Positions 8,280 through 17,653 are shown, numbered from the stretch's first letter. The stretch is 64,000 nucleotides of DNA from a bacterium (GCA_030429585.1 JAUIEU010000001.1:925994-989993), one strand, 5' to 3'. Numbers and translations: made by a program. The notes: generated by a model from the letters alone, not told the origin.

Positions 8280-9347
8280 ATGTCCATCGGTGGTGGCGGA
8301 ACTCCCTTTCAATCCAACCCTTACGGATCGCCGGCTAACCAGCAGGCTGGCGGCCAACTTTCGGCTGGCGGGGTTGGCCAACTAGGCACCGTTAATGCAC
8401 AGCCATCGCAAACCATGGTGGGCGGCAACCCGGCCATGGGCGAGGCTATTTTAGGCGCCCTATTGCAAGGAATGGTAGGTGGCACCCAACCCATGAACGA
8501 CGTGCAGCTCCAACAGTTGCTACGCAAACTACTAGGCCTACCGGATAATTTTTTAGAGCTGCTGCAATGGTTAACCCAAGCCCCCGGCAAAGGTAACAGC
8601 CCTACCGGCCAAGCGCCTACCGCTAAAACCATGCACGCCCTTATGCAGCAATTATTGGCCAACATGGGCACCAACTTAGACCAAGCTAAACTACAAACCC
8701 TACTGGGCCAACAATTAGGCAATGCCAATCAGCAACTGGGTAAGCTACTGGCCCAACAACCCGCCGCCGGGCAGCAAGAAAGTTTGCAACAGCTCGCCAG
8801 CGTGCTTGGGCAGCTAGGCAGCCAGGTACAAGCCGAACCCATGGCCGCCCTCCAAACGTTAATGGTGCTGTACTTACCCATACAGCCACAAGCGCCGCTA
8901 AGGGCATGGTTTCAGCCCGGTAGTACCAACGATGGCGAGCACAGCCAAGCGGCAGGCGGGCAAAACAGCGATGACGCCCTAATGTTAGCGGTAACCGTAC
9001 CCACACTAGGCACCTTTAGAATTACCATATTGCTTGCCGGGGTAACCACTGGGGCCAACACCACGCCAGAATCTATTATCCATATTGGCTACCCCCAAGC
9101 CGCCTTACCCAGCCTAAGCACCTTGCAAGCTAATTTGTTAAGCACCCTAGCCGCTAGCACCAACCAGCCCATTACCCCCACATGGGCCGCCTTACCCGTG
9201 CACAGCAGCATCGACCCCGAGCACCCCAACACCATAGACGACGCCCCCTTAGCCCCACGCATTTTAACCTTCCCCAGCCAAGGGCTTAGTGTTAAAGCCA
9301 TTACCCTAGGCTTTTTAGTAGCAAAGACGCTTTTATCCAGCGAATAA
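8280..9347 (+). CDS. Gln/Leu-rich protein, possibly FliK-like
   Basis: A 355-residue protein without signal peptide or membrane helix. The N-terminal 60 residues are Gly/Gln/Pro-rich (GTPFQSNPYGSPANQQ). Residues 60-200 are helical with Gln/Leu repeats (LQQLLRKLLGL, LQTLLGQQLG, LQQLASVLGQL). The C-terminal part holds a strand pair around LGTFRITILL. Flagellar hook-length proteins (FliK) have such a Gln-rich N half and a small compact C-terminal domain, so FliK-like is a reasonable guess but not shown. AGGA precedes the ATG. The gene is 49 bases downstream of the dehydrogenase, with no functional link visible. Confidence 0.6.
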   Translation: MSIGGGGTPFQSNPYGSPANQQAGGQLSAGGVGQLGTVNAQPSQTMVGGNPAMGEAILGALLQGMVGGTQPMNDVQLQQLLRKLLGLPDNFLELLQWLTQAPGKGNSPTGQAPTAKTMHALMQQLLANMGTNLDQAKLQTLLGQQLGNANQQLGKLLAQQPAAGQQESLQQLASVLGQLGSQVQAEPMAALQTLMVLYLPIQPQAPLRAWFQPGSTNDGEHSQAAGGQNSDDALMLAVTVPTLGTFRITILLAGVTTGANTTPESIIHIGYPQAALPSLSTLQANLLSTLAASTNQPITPTWAALPVHSSIDPEHPNTIDDAPLAPRILTFPSQGLSVKAITLGFLVAKTLLSSE

Positions 9348-9349
9348 CA

Positions 9350-9868
9350 CTACTTTGCTTTAATTCTTACCGAAGCGTTGCAAAACGGCAGAATAATACT
9401 TGTTTCGGCATCATGGTAGCCTTTTTTTATAGAAATCAATTTCGTTTTAACCGAATAAATGTGAATATATTTTTCTTCTTTTCGCCGCTGGCTATAGTAA
9501 TCTAGTATAACATGGTGGCTATGTCGTCCTTTTCCTTCTTTTCCAACTATAAAATTACTTTGGTACTTAGCTAAACGACCCTTTACACCATTTTTCCCTT
9601 CAGCCTTACCCACATATAAAACATCTGCGGCTGAAACTTTCTTACTGATATTAGCGCTAGGTATAAACAGATATAACCCTTTATCATCAGGGAAACTACC
9701 ATCATTCGCATTTAAGTAAACACTGTATTTCTTTGGATACTTTGGATGTTTTTTGCCCGGTTCAAAACGCCCAATATGCTTAAATTCTATTGATTTTTTT
9801 GGCTTTAAAACCCCCTCACCCTTATAAAATATAATGGTTTCAATTGAAATAGTTTCTAAAATTGCCAC
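9350..9868 (-). CDS. GIY-YIG-like domain protein
   Basis: A 172-residue, Lys-rich, AT-rich gene. Residues 64-105 match the GIY-YIG nuclease pattern: GLYLF (in place of GIY), then VLYVGKAEG (YVG in place of YIG), then the conserved Arg in KGRLAKYQ. A later Glu in DAETSIILPF (about residue 155) sits where the metal-binding Glu of the family lies. The N-terminal 60 residues are unassigned. The start is GTG at 9868, chosen because AAGGA lies nine bases upstream. It is convergent with the preceding gene (two bases between stops) and differs in base use from its neighbours, which suggests transfer. Activity on DNA is not established. Confidence 0.62.
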   Translation of the reverse strand: MAILETISIETIIFYKGEGVLKPKKSIEFKHIGRFEPGKKHPKYPKKYSVYLNANDGSFPDDKGLYLFIPSANISKKVSAADVLYVGKAEGKNGVKGRLAKYQSNFIVGKEGKGRHSHHVILDYYSQRRKEEKYIHIYSVKTKLISIKKGYHDAETSIILPFCNASVRIKAK

Positions 9869-9882
9869 CGTATTTTTCCTTA

Positions 9883-9916
9883 CAAAAAATCCCCCAAGCC
9901 AGATAGACTTTGGGGG
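9883..9916 (-). terminator. Rho-independent terminator of the DUF2330 gene
   Basis: Read on the minus strand, CCCCCAAAG pairs with CTTGGGGG (one bulge) around a short loop, then ATTTTTT follows. It lies 17 bases after the stop of the DUF2330 gene and just before the GIY-YIG-like gene, so it separates the two minus-strand units. Confidence 0.8.
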
Positions 9917-9932
9917 ACTTAGAATAATTGGC

Positions 9933-11387
9933 TTACTTATTGTTTTGCCACATCCACTGGTACCAAGGCTTTGGGGCCGGGGCTTCCGTTACTTGGGCTT
10001 GGCCGTTATTCGCCATTTTATGGCGGATATCACCAATATCCCAGCCGGTTAAGTTGGCCAGCGTTTGGGCTTCTTTATCAAAGCGCTTGGGTAGTTGCGC
10101 GCGGTAATTACGACCCGCTTCGCAGCTATCATCGCCCGTCCAAGGGTGGCGCAACACATAGCGCGATTGGAAGTTGGTGCGGTCTTGGGTTTCGTGCAGC
10201 ATTAAATCTTCGGGGAAATGGTCGGCATCGTAGCGAACATGCAAGCGAGTAACAAACACATTTTGCACCCGTTGCGGGCGGCGTGGCGGCATAATACGCT
10301 GCGGAGCCATTTTTTGCGATGTTCGTCCGCGGCGGATCCACGGTTGTGGCTGAGGTTGTTGATGGTCTTGTAGCCAGTACACGCCCAGTTCGCGCAACTC
10401 GTTAAAGCTAAGCGGGTCGGCAGCGCAGGGGTCGCACCAGCCCATATCCCATGCATACTCGGTAAACACGGTACTCATGTTTTCTTTTTTTACTTGGTGC
10501 TTAAACATATCTTTGTAAAAGTCGCCAAAATCATCTTCTACAAATAGCGGAATATCCATGCCAGTAGGCAGCTTAACCGTGCGGTAGTTACTAGTTTCTA
10601 CACGGCCTTCTTTGGTTAGCGTATATAAAATGAGATCTTGCGGGCCGTTAGCATTAACAGTACCCAAGCGAATGGGCAGCATAAACTTCTCGCTCTCAAA
10701 CGCTACTTGTAGGGGGCGCAAGTAGGTACGGCCGGTTTTTTCTTGTTCGCTTAAATTGATTTTAGCTACAAAAAATTTGACGCCTTGTTTAATGTAGCTG
10801 CTTAGCACATTGCGCGCCTTAACAGGTACTTTGTAGCCGTTAGTATCTAGCCATTGTTGCAGGCCGTTGCTGTGCTTAGCGCTAAGCACCAAAATGTCGT
10901 ACTCGCCCACAGTGTACTGGTCTTCTATGGTTACACCCATTGCCTTGGCGCTACTCGCGGCACCGCCACCGGCCATATCTGCCGCCATGGGGGCCGCCGT
11001 TTTCCGCATCATGCTTTCGTACATAATGCGCTCGCACGGGTTGCTATCAAAATATTCTACTAATCGTGGCGCGGTGTAAGCATCTAGATGGTTCACAATG
11101 GCGTTATCGGTTACATGCACTTGTTGTTTGGTAACCACGGTAGGCACGGGCACCACCATGGCAAATTCGGTTAATTCGCCTTTGTAATCGTTGGCCATGG
11201 TAATCACGGTTTTACCGTCGTGGCGAGCCAAAATAACCTTGCTGGCTTCATTAAACAAATCAGCATCTGCCTTGCCTACATAAAAGCCACAAAAGGCTTG
11301 GGCCACTAGCGGCAGGCCCCACACCAAGCCACCGGTAAGCACCAGTGCGAGCATGGATGATAGCCATCGTTGTCCAAAACCAAACAT
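9933..11387 (-). CDS. DUF2330 domain exported protein
   Basis: A 484-residue exported protein. A signal peptide covers about residues 1-30 (SSMLALVLTGGLVWGLPLVAQAF). It is followed at once by CGFYV and the DUF2330 core (ASKVILARHDGKTVITMANDYKGELTEFAMVVPVPT). Later parts hold FFVAKINL, LPIRLGTVNA and VTRLHVRYDADHFPEDLML, also typical of this family. The function of DUF2330 is unknown. The Met at 11387 is preferred over the Met at 11408 because AGGAG lies upstream and the signal peptide then has the right length. The RnfD-like gene upstream on the same strand ends 30 bases away, so the two are probably co-transcribed. Confidence 0.85.
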   Translation of the reverse strand: MFGFGQRWLSSMLALVLTGGLVWGLPLVAQAFCGFYVGKADADLFNEASKVILARHDGKTVITMANDYKGELTEFAMVVPVPTVVTKQQVHVTDNAIVNHLDAYTAPRLVEYFDSNPCERIMYESMMRKTAAPMAADMAGGGAASSAKAMGVTIEDQYTVGEYDILVLSAKHSNGLQQWLDTNGYKVPVKARNVLSSYIKQGVKFFVAKINLSEQEKTGRTYLRPLQVAFESEKFMLPIRLGTVNANGPQDLILYTLTKEGRVETSNYRTVKLPTGMDIPLFVEDDFGDFYKDMFKHQVKKENMSTVFTEYAWDMGWCDPCAADPLSFNELRELGVYWLQDHQQPQPQPWIRRGRTSQKMAPQRIMPPRRPQRVQNVFVTRLHVRYDADHFPEDLMLHETQDRTNFQSRYVLRHPWTGDDSCEAGRNYRAQLPKRFDKEAQTLANLTGWDIGDIRHKMANNGQAQVTEAPAPKPWYQWMWQNNK

Positions 11388-11417
11388 ATGTTTTTCTCCT
11401 ACAAACATGGATAAATC

Positions 11418-12257
11418 TTACTGTACCGAAACTGCCGGCCTAACACGACCCACGCCACGGCAAACCGAAAACAACCGCCACCCGGCAGAAACCGCTACCA
11501 GCGCAAACATCACACTATCGGCACGGAATACAACAAACTGCCCGTAGAGCGTTAGCATGGCTACACAGAAGGCGAAAAAGCCGCGATGTTCCCAGCGTTG
11601 GGGTGTGGTTTTTGGGTCAGAAATCATAAAAAATGCAAACAACAGCAACGCGCCGTTATGCAACTGGTGCAGCGGAATCGCCCACGGATCGCCCAGCCAA
11701 AGGGCACGCAGAACATAACCTGCCGCCATAAAGCCCAAAAACATCAAGGCAATATCTGCCCTAAACGCCCGGTGGGTATGCCAAATACCGGCACATAATA
11801 ACAACAGCACCCAAAAGGCCCCGTAGCCCCACTGCCCCGGAGATAACCACGCCTGACCGCTAAACAAAATAACAACAGCAATAGCCACATTAGCCGGGTT
11901 AAACCAGTGGCCATGGGTGTTATCTCGCAAAGTAAATTTACTTGCCACGGCCAGCACCGCGGTTAACGGCCACCACAACGGGTTAGCCACCCTAAGTAGC
12001 AACAATATAGATAAGGCGGAAATCCCAGCGCTGCGAGGATCGAAGGGGATGTTGGCAATCCACCGGCAGCAAACCCATTGGGTTACCGTCGCCGCGAGCA
12101 AGGTGGCCGCTACCCACAACGGCGTAATACCAAAGCCTAAGGCGGCAATGCCATACAGCAAAAACCCGCTTAGCAGCACCAATTGCACCACACGCGGATC
12201 TATTGCCTGCGGGCTGACGGCAGGCAAGTTAGGCAATAATCGGTTCAGCAAGCTCAA
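11418..12257 (-). CDS. RnfD/NqrB-like polytopic membrane protein
   Basis: A 279-residue membrane protein with 8-9 helices. FNPANVAIAV and HNGALLLFAFFMISDPKTTP match conserved segments of RnfD/NqrB, the membrane subunits of ion-pumping ferredoxin or NADH oxidoreductases. The family's covalent FMN site (S/T-G-A-T) is not seen; the corresponding stretch before SDPKTTP reads NGALLL. No other Rnf/Nqr subunit is nearby. A stand-alone RnfD-like protein next to a DUF2330 protein suggests a membrane partner of that exported protein rather than a full Rnf complex. The start is TTG at 12257; an internal Met would remove the first helix. Confidence 0.78.
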   Translation of the reverse strand: MSLLNRLLPNLPAVSPQAIDPRVVQLVLLSGFLLYGIAALGFGITPLWVAATLLAATVTQWVCCRWIANIPFDPRSAGISALSILLLLRVANPLWWPLTAVLAVASKFTLRDNTHGHWFNPANVAIAVVILFSGQAWLSPGQWGYGAFWVLLLLCAGIWHTHRAFRADIALMFLGFMAAGYVLRALWLGDPWAIPLHQLHNGALLLFAFFMISDPKTTPQRWEHRGFFAFCVAMLTLYGQFVVFRADSVMFALVAVSAGWRLFSVCRGVGRVRPAVSVQ

Positions 12258-12353
12258 TTAGATTTCTCGGTGTGCGGCGCTATCTATTTAGTTATCATAG
12301 GTAGATGCCCTACTGACTGGCAAGTTCCGACCCACTACTATTTTGCAACCCCC

Positions 12354-12695
12354 ATGACAGACCTACCCCCACCTTATAACGCCATTAAACACATTAATAA
12401 CGCCCAACTACAAGCCCTATTAGACGCTGGCAACACCGTGGTATTAGACGTGCGCACCCCCATGGAATGGCAGGCCCTAGGCGCCATACCCGGCGCCACC
12501 CTACTACCGATACAAGAGCTAATGGCGCGACTAGGCGAATTAGATAAAAGTGCCCCCACCGCCGTTATTTGCGAGCATGGGGTACGCAGTTGGGATGCCG
12601 CCTTTTACCTAGCCCAACAAGGCTTTGCCACCGTGTATAACCACACCGAAGGCATGCATGCCTGGGACGGGCCACGAGAAACCCCCGCCCAGTAA
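12354..12695 (+). CDS. Rhodanese-like sulfurtransferase
   Basis: A single-domain rhodanese of 113 residues. The CDC25/rhodanese strand reads VVLDVRTPMEW, followed by GAIPGATLLPI. The active loop is C-E-H-G-V-R-S with the catalytic Cys and the phosphate- or sulfur-binding Arg. WDGPRE at the end is the usual C-terminal motif. Such proteins shuttle sulfane sulfur; the Mrp Fe-S carrier downstream is a plausible but unproven client. The Met at 12354 is chosen because the domain starts shortly after it. A longer frame to 12270 would add residues not typical of the family. Confidence 0.9.
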   Translation: MTDLPPPYNAIKHINNAQLQALLDAGNTVVLDVRTPMEWQALGAIPGATLLPIQELMARLGELDKSAPTAVICEHGVRSWDAAFYLAQQGFATVYNHTEGMHAWDGPRETPAQ

Positions 12696-12769
12696 ACTCG
12701 TAGCCATTAGGTGTTTTTGCTACAGTAGGATTGTCTGTACGCTAAATTACCCAATAAAGCTTATTCCCC

Positions 12770-13900
12770 ATGACTGATTTAAAAGACGCCGTTTGGCAGG
12801 CCCTTACCACCGTTAACGACCCCGACCTAAACAAACCCCTAACCGATTTAGGCATGATTGATAAGTTGGTGGTATGCGAAGGTCACGTTAGCTTTGAAAT
12901 TAAACTAACCACCACCGCCTGCCCGCTAAAAGATAAAATTAAAAACGATGCTATTGATGCCGTAAAAGCGGTAGAAGGCGTTGAAGCGGTTAATGCCGAT
13001 TTTTCGAAAGATACCGTAACCCTGCAAGCAGGCACCCCAGCGCGCGCACCTATCGCAGGCATTAAAAACATTATTGCGGTTAGTAGCGGTAAAGGCGGCG
13101 TGGGTAAAAGCACGGTTAGCACTAATTTAGCGTGCGCACTGGCCCAGCTGGGCAGCAAAGTGGGCATTTTAGATGCCGATATTTACGGCCCCAACGTGCC
13201 TATTATGATGGGCCTAGATAACACCAAGCCAGATAGCGCCACCGAAAGCGGCCGGATGATTCCGCCCCAAAACCACGGCGTTAAGGTAATGAGCATGGGC
13301 TTTTTGGTAAAAAAAGACCAACCCGTTGTATGGCGCGGCCCCTTGCTAGATAAAGTGATTCGTCAATTTTTAACGGATACGGAATGGGGCACCGAAGCGG
13401 ATCCGCTGGATTACCTCATTATCGATTTACCCCCCGGCACGGGCGACGCGCAACTCACCATTGTACAAGCTACCCCTGTTGTAGGTGCCGTGATTGTAAC
13501 CACCCCGCAAGATGTGGCCCTGCTAGATAGCCGCAAAGGCTTGGCCATGTTTACCGGTGCTAAAATCCCAATTTTAGGCATTGTAGAAAACATGAGCCTG
13601 TATATTTGCCCTAACTGCAACCACGAAGAAGCTATTTTTGGCCACAACGGCGGTAAAAACGCAGCCAACGAACTGCAAGTACCCTTTTTAGGCCAAGTAC
13701 CCATTGCGCCTGCGGTTAGGCTAAATGCCGATGCTGGCAAACCCATTGTGGTCGCCGAACCGGATAGCATTGCGGCAAACATCTTTAAGCAAATTGCCCA
13801 CCAGGTAGTGGCCCAAGTATGCGCCATGGGTGTTAACAATACCCAGCCCGGTAACACTATTAACCCCACGGATGCCAAGCCCGAACCCGCTATGGCATAA
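12770..13900 (+). CDS. mrp: Mrp/ApbC-type Fe-S cluster carrier ATPase
   Basis: A P-loop NTPase of 376 residues that binds and transfers Fe-S clusters. Residues 1-80 form the MIP18/DUF59 domain (VNDPDLNKPLTDLGMI). The deviant Walker A is SSGKGGVGKST, followed by DADIYGPNVP, and the switch region is DYLIIDLPPGTGD. A C-P-N-C pair (near residue 283) is the dimer-interface cluster ligand. All expected motifs are intact and the length is normal. The rhodanese gene is upstream and recO begins eight bases after the stop, so the three may be co-transcribed. Confidence 0.95.
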   Translation: MTDLKDAVWQALTTVNDPDLNKPLTDLGMIDKLVVCEGHVSFEIKLTTTACPLKDKIKNDAIDAVKAVEGVEAVNADFSKDTVTLQAGTPARAPIAGIKNIIAVSSGKGGVGKSTVSTNLACALAQLGSKVGILDADIYGPNVPIMMGLDNTKPDSATESGRMIPPQNHGVKVMSMGFLVKKDQPVVWRGPLLDKVIRQFLTDTEWGTEADPLDYLIIDLPPGTGDAQLTIVQATPVVGAVIVTTPQDVALLDSRKGLAMFTGAKIPILGIVENMSLYICPNCNHEEAIFGHNGGKNAANELQVPFLGQVPIAPAVRLNADAGKPIVVAEPDSIAANIFKQIAHQVVAQVCAMGVNNTQPGNTINPTDAKPEPAMA

Positions 13901-13908
13901 TAGGCGGT

Positions 13909-14742
13909 ATGCCCACTGCCACCCCAGCCAAAGCCTATACCACCCAAGCCATTTGCCTGCGCACGTGGAACACGAGCGATACCAGTAAAGTGGGCGTGTG
14001 GCTTAGCCCGACCCATGGGGCTATTCGAGCCATGGCCAAGGGTATCCGCAAAGGGGGCAAAGGCAGCGCGCTAGCCGGGGCGTGTTACCCGTTTATGGTA
14101 AATAATGTGCAATTTTTGGCAAAGGCCAACTTGCACTTGGTTACCCAATGCCGCGGTGCCGAAGGCTTTGACCACTTGCAGCACGAACTAATGGCCAATG
14201 CGTTGGCCACCTGCCTGCTCGCTGCTGCAGAAGCCCTAGCGGGCCCCAATGCCAACCAAGAAGCCGAGGGTACGGACAGCGCCGAACTCTATGAACCCTT
14301 ATACACCGGCCTGCAACAGCTTAACCATGTGGCGCGCACCCACTCCAGCCCAGCAGCGGTACCCCTACAACAGTCCTTGTTGCCGGCGCTAATTAGCCTT
14401 GGGGGGCTATGCCAGGCCAGTGGGCATGCGCCTCAATGGCATCAATGCATCCATAGCCAGCAGGCCATACCAACTAATCTAGACCCCATCCCTTTTGATA
14501 TGCATGATGGCGGCGTCCACCTAGTGCCTTTAACAGAAGCGCCTACCCGCGGATTACTGGTAAACCTAACCCGGCCCACGTGGCAGGCCTTGCAAACCCC
14601 TACAGTAGATACCATTTCTAATCACCCCAACCCGGCTAAATTGCTCTCGTTTTATCAGCATTTTATTGCCCATATAGCCGAAAAACGCCAACCCCTCACC
14701 GCCTTTACCTTTGCGCTGCAGTTATTGGATGAAGCCACTTAG
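13909..14742 (+). CDS. recO: DNA repair protein RecO
   Basis: Recombination mediator of 277 residues that helps load RecA onto SSB-coated DNA. The N-terminal OB fold begins with TTQAICLRTWNTSDTSKVGVWLSPTHG and contains the usual MAKGIRKGG basic segment. The C-terminal part is helical (LQQLNHVARTHSS, then LLPALISLGGLCQASGH). The zinc site of many RecO proteins is only partly visible (C-x(11)-C). It begins eight bases after mrp with AGGCGG just before the ATG. Mildly shorter motifs aside, it looks complete. Confidence 0.88.
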   Translation: MPTATPAKAYTTQAICLRTWNTSDTSKVGVWLSPTHGAIRAMAKGIRKGGKGSALAGACYPFMVNNVQFLAKANLHLVTQCRGAEGFDHLQHELMANALATCLLAAAEALAGPNANQEAEGTDSAELYEPLYTGLQQLNHVARTHSSPAAVPLQQSLLPALISLGGLCQASGHAPQWHQCIHSQQAIPTNLDPIPFDMHDGGVHLVPLTEAPTRGLLVNLTRPTWQALQTPTVDTISNHPNPAKLLSFYQHFIAHIAEKRQPLTAFTFALQLLDEAT

Positions 14743-14831
14743 GCCCAGCTGATGTATCCGCCACACCGCCCCTTACCTTATGGTAGGTTACTAGGGTCAC
14801 GTCATTACATCCCTGTTGGATTTTTAGAGCA

Positions 14832-16172
14832 ATGACCCACACCCCCACCGACACCCACATTGTGGATATCCCCACTACTAACCAAGTAGACGAGGCCGCC
14901 CACGGCAGCTATGCCGCCGTGCTAAAAAATCCCACCTTTTTATTTTTATGGCTAGGTCAAATTGCTAGCCAATTAGGCGATCGCATTGTATTTGTTATTT
15001 TTGTGACGCTAATAACCGCCTACTATGGCGATAATGATAGCTACAATAGCTGGCTGTACATTGCCTTTACCATCCCCGCCATTTGCCTAACCGCTATTGC
15101 CGGCGTGTTTGTCGATAGATGGCCCCGCCAGCGCGTGTTAGTGGTTACCAACCTTATTCGGGCAGCGGTGGTAGCCGTGCTGCCGGTGCTAGCGCCCTTA
15201 GGCTTGCTAGCCATTTACACCGAAGCTTTTGCCATTAGCGCCGCCACCCAGTTTTTTGTACCGGCAGAATCTGCCACCATACCGGCCATTGTAGAAAAGC
15301 AAAACCTTATTCAGGCCAATGCCCTGTTTACCACTACCATGATGGCCAGTGTTATTTTTGGCTTTGCCCTTGGCGATCCCCTCATCGAACAATTTGGCTT
15401 AGACAATGTGCACTGGGCCATTGTGGGGCTGTTTATTGTAGCCGCCCTACTGCTTACCCGCGTTACCATTCCTAAAAAAGAAGTAGCCGAGCATACCAAC
15501 AACCACAGCAGCATAAGCAACGAAATTAAGGCCGTATTTACCGAACTTGCCGAGGGTTGGCAGTACCTAATAAGCCACCCTAACCTGTTTAGGCTTATGG
15601 CCCAACTGGCCGTGGTGTTTTCTGCGTTAGTGGCCCTGTGTATTTTATTTATTACCTTTGCCAAACAATATTTATACGAAGACCCCAATGTTGCCGTGCG
15701 CAAGTTTGCCTATATTATTTCGGTTAGCGGCATTGGCTTGGCTGGGGGCGCGCTACTGGCCAGCCCACTAAGCAAAAAAATGGCAGAAAACAAATTGATT
15801 GCCACTGGGTTAATAACCTGCGGTATTTTTCTTGGTTTACTGCTATTTACACCCACCTTGGCCAATACCCCATGGGCAGATTGGCCGTTTATCATAACGG
15901 ACCGTATTGGCTGGACCTATTTGTTAAGCCTACTAATGGGCACCAGCGCCGCGTTGGCTGCTATTCCGTTGCAAACCGCCATCCATCAAGCCATCGAGCC
16001 CGCCATGCGTGGTAAAATGATGGGCATTCAATTTACCCTGCTTAGCACCTCTTCTACCTTACCTATTGTGATTGCAGGCCTTGGCGTTACTGTTATTGGC
16101 CTACCCCCCATGCTATTGGCCATTGCCGTATTACTGGCTGCCACTGGTTTATGGAGCCTACGCCGCCCTTAG
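14832..16172 (+). CDS. Major facilitator superfamily transporter (EntS-like)
   Basis: A 446-residue membrane protein with 12 predicted helices. FLFLWLGQIASQLGDRIVFVIFVTL is the typical first helix of the MFS_3/EntS group, and AGVFVDRWPRQRVLVVTN is motif A between helices 2 and 3. A second half-repeat starts near VVFSALVALCILFI. Members export siderophores, drugs or macrolides; the substrate here is unknown. About 25 hydrophilic residues precede helix 1. It lies upstream of two glycosyltransferases on the same strand, 24 bases before the first, so an operon is likely. A role in glycolipid or lipid export is only suggested by this context. Confidence 0.88.
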   Translation: MTHTPTDTHIVDIPTTNQVDEAAHGSYAAVLKNPTFLFLWLGQIASQLGDRIVFVIFVTLITAYYGDNDSYNSWLYIAFTIPAICLTAIAGVFVDRWPRQRVLVVTNLIRAAVVAVLPVLAPLGLLAIYTEAFAISAATQFFVPAESATIPAIVEKQNLIQANALFTTTMMASVIFGFALGDPLIEQFGLDNVHWAIVGLFIVAALLLTRVTIPKKEVAEHTNNHSSISNEIKAVFTELAEGWQYLISHPNLFRLMAQLAVVFSALVALCILFITFAKQYLYEDPNVAVRKFAYIISVSGIGLAGGALLASPLSKKMAENKLIATGLITCGIFLGLLLFTPTLANTPWADWPFIITDRIGWTYLLSLLMGTSAALAAIPLQTAIHQAIEPAMRGKMMGIQFTLLSTSSTLPIVIAGLGVTVIGLPPMLLAIAVLLAATGLWSLRRP

Positions 16173-16196
16173 ATTTCGTTTGGTTTTTAATACCTT

Positions 16197-17540
16197 ATGG
16201 CCCCTGACACCCTTCCTCCACCCAACCCGTTACCCACCTTGCCCGACACCCCGCCCACACCCACCTTGTGGCAACGATGGTTTGGCGGCAAGCAATCGCC
16301 CCAGCCAGAAACAGATGACTGGAGCGCCCTGTTTGGGCAGCTATTCCCGGTAAAGCCTAGCTACCGCCCCCCCAGCCAGCACCGCATTTACTTTAGTATC
16401 AGCAGCGAAGGCTTTGGCCACTCTAGCCGTGCGTTGGCCATGGCGCGCCACTTAAACGAAGGCAACATTCTTATTGGCAGCTACCACTATGCCCTTAATC
16501 GTGTAGAGGCCTTTGGCTACCCCGTGGTCGCCGTACCCCAAGAGTACGAGCTTATTGGCGATGCCGGCAAAGTGGATATTAGTAAAACCCTAGTTAAAAA
16601 CCATAACCGACCCTTACAGCTTAACCAAATTGTGCAACGAGAAATGGAAACCATGCAGCAGTACGGCATTAGCATGGTGGTGGCCGATGGCCGCATTGCC
16701 CCAGTACTGGCCGCCAGCCGCCTAAAGCTGCCCTGCGTGGTAATTACCAACCAAAGCGCGTTTTACCCATTTTTCGAGCAGGATTCTCCGCTAGTGCAGC
16801 TGTTTGGCCGAAGCTTTGAACGGGTGATGCAGTGGTGGCTTAGCAGTGCCGAAGAAATCGTTATCCCCGATTTTCCGCCCCCATACACCGTGTGCCTGCC
16901 CAACTTATCGGATGACCCCCAGGTCAAAAAGCGCACCCGCTTTGTGGGCCCCATGGTTGGCTTTGACCCTGACGCCGTGGTGCCCGTTAATCGCGCTGAC
17001 TTTGGCTGGGATGATGACAAGCCGCTGATTGTGCTTTCCTTAGGGGGCCACAGCTACCGAAAGCCCCTATTTGACGCCATGTTGACCGTGGCCGCCAGCC
17101 AAAGCGAGTGGAATGTTATTATTTTAACGGATTTTGAAATGCCAAAATCCGCCAAAGACCTGCCCAACGTGCACCGCTGCCCACCTCCTAAAGATGCCGC
17201 CGCCTACTTTAAGGCCGCCGATATTGTGGTAACCCAAGGCGGCCACAGCACCGCCATGGAACTACTTAGCCTAGGCAAACCCAGTGTGGTTGTGCCAGAC
17301 GCCCAACAAATTGAACAAGAAAACAACGCCCGCCGCCTAGAAGGCCTTGGCGTTAGCCGTTGTGTCCCCCACGGGGCAGATTTACCTCAACGCTTGGCCC
17401 TGGCCCTTAGCGCCGTGTTTCACTCGCCGGATGTGTGGCACAATGCCCGCCATATGGGCAAACTAGCCGCCCAATACCCTGGCGCCCAGCAGGCCGCCAA
17501 ACTATTAACGGAGTATAGCCAACGCTTGCTGGCTTACTAG
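16197..17540 (+). CDS. MurG-like glycosyltransferase (GT-B fold)
   Basis: A 447-residue enzyme with two Rossmann-like domains. The N-terminal domain has ISSEGFGHSSRALAMARHL, the glycine-rich loop of the MurG/MGDG-synthase (GT28) group. The C-terminal nucleotide-sugar domain has IVLSLGGHSYRKP and VVTQGGHSTAMELLSLGKPSVVVP, then QQIEQENNARRLE. The first 60 residues are Pro-rich and probably disordered. Enzymes of this class transfer a hexose or HexNAc from UDP-sugar to a lipid acceptor on the cytoplasmic face of the membrane. The true acceptor is unknown. It is preceded by an MFS transporter and followed by a GT2 enzyme on the same strand. Confidence 0.85.
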   Translation: MAPDTLPPPNPLPTLPDTPPTPTLWQRWFGGKQSPQPETDDWSALFGQLFPVKPSYRPPSQHRIYFSISSEGFGHSSRALAMARHLNEGNILIGSYHYALNRVEAFGYPVVAVPQEYELIGDAGKVDISKTLVKNHNRPLQLNQIVQREMETMQQYGISMVVADGRIAPVLAASRLKLPCVVITNQSAFYPFFEQDSPLVQLFGRSFERVMQWWLSSAEEIVIPDFPPPYTVCLPNLSDDPQVKKRTRFVGPMVGFDPDAVVPVNRADFGWDDDKPLIVLSLGGHSYRKPLFDAMLTVAASQSEWNVIILTDFEMPKSAKDLPNVHRCPPPKDAAAYFKAADIVVTQGGHSTAMELLSLGKPSVVVPDAQQIEQENNARRLEGLGVSRCVPHGADLPQRLALALSAVFHSPDVWHNARHMGKLAAQYPGAQQAAKLLTEYSQRLLAY

Positions 17541-17653
17541 GCCCTACGCCCCCACCCCTACCAAAAGTTACGAATAGGCGGCCAAGGCATACCGTTGCCA
17601 GCGCCTTTATGGCATAGTGGCGGTTTGATGACACGCTACGGGTTACTTATTGC

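Noticed and set aside
11418-12257. Full Rnf complex
   Set aside because: Only one RnfD-like subunit is present; no RnfA, B, C, E or G genes are seen.
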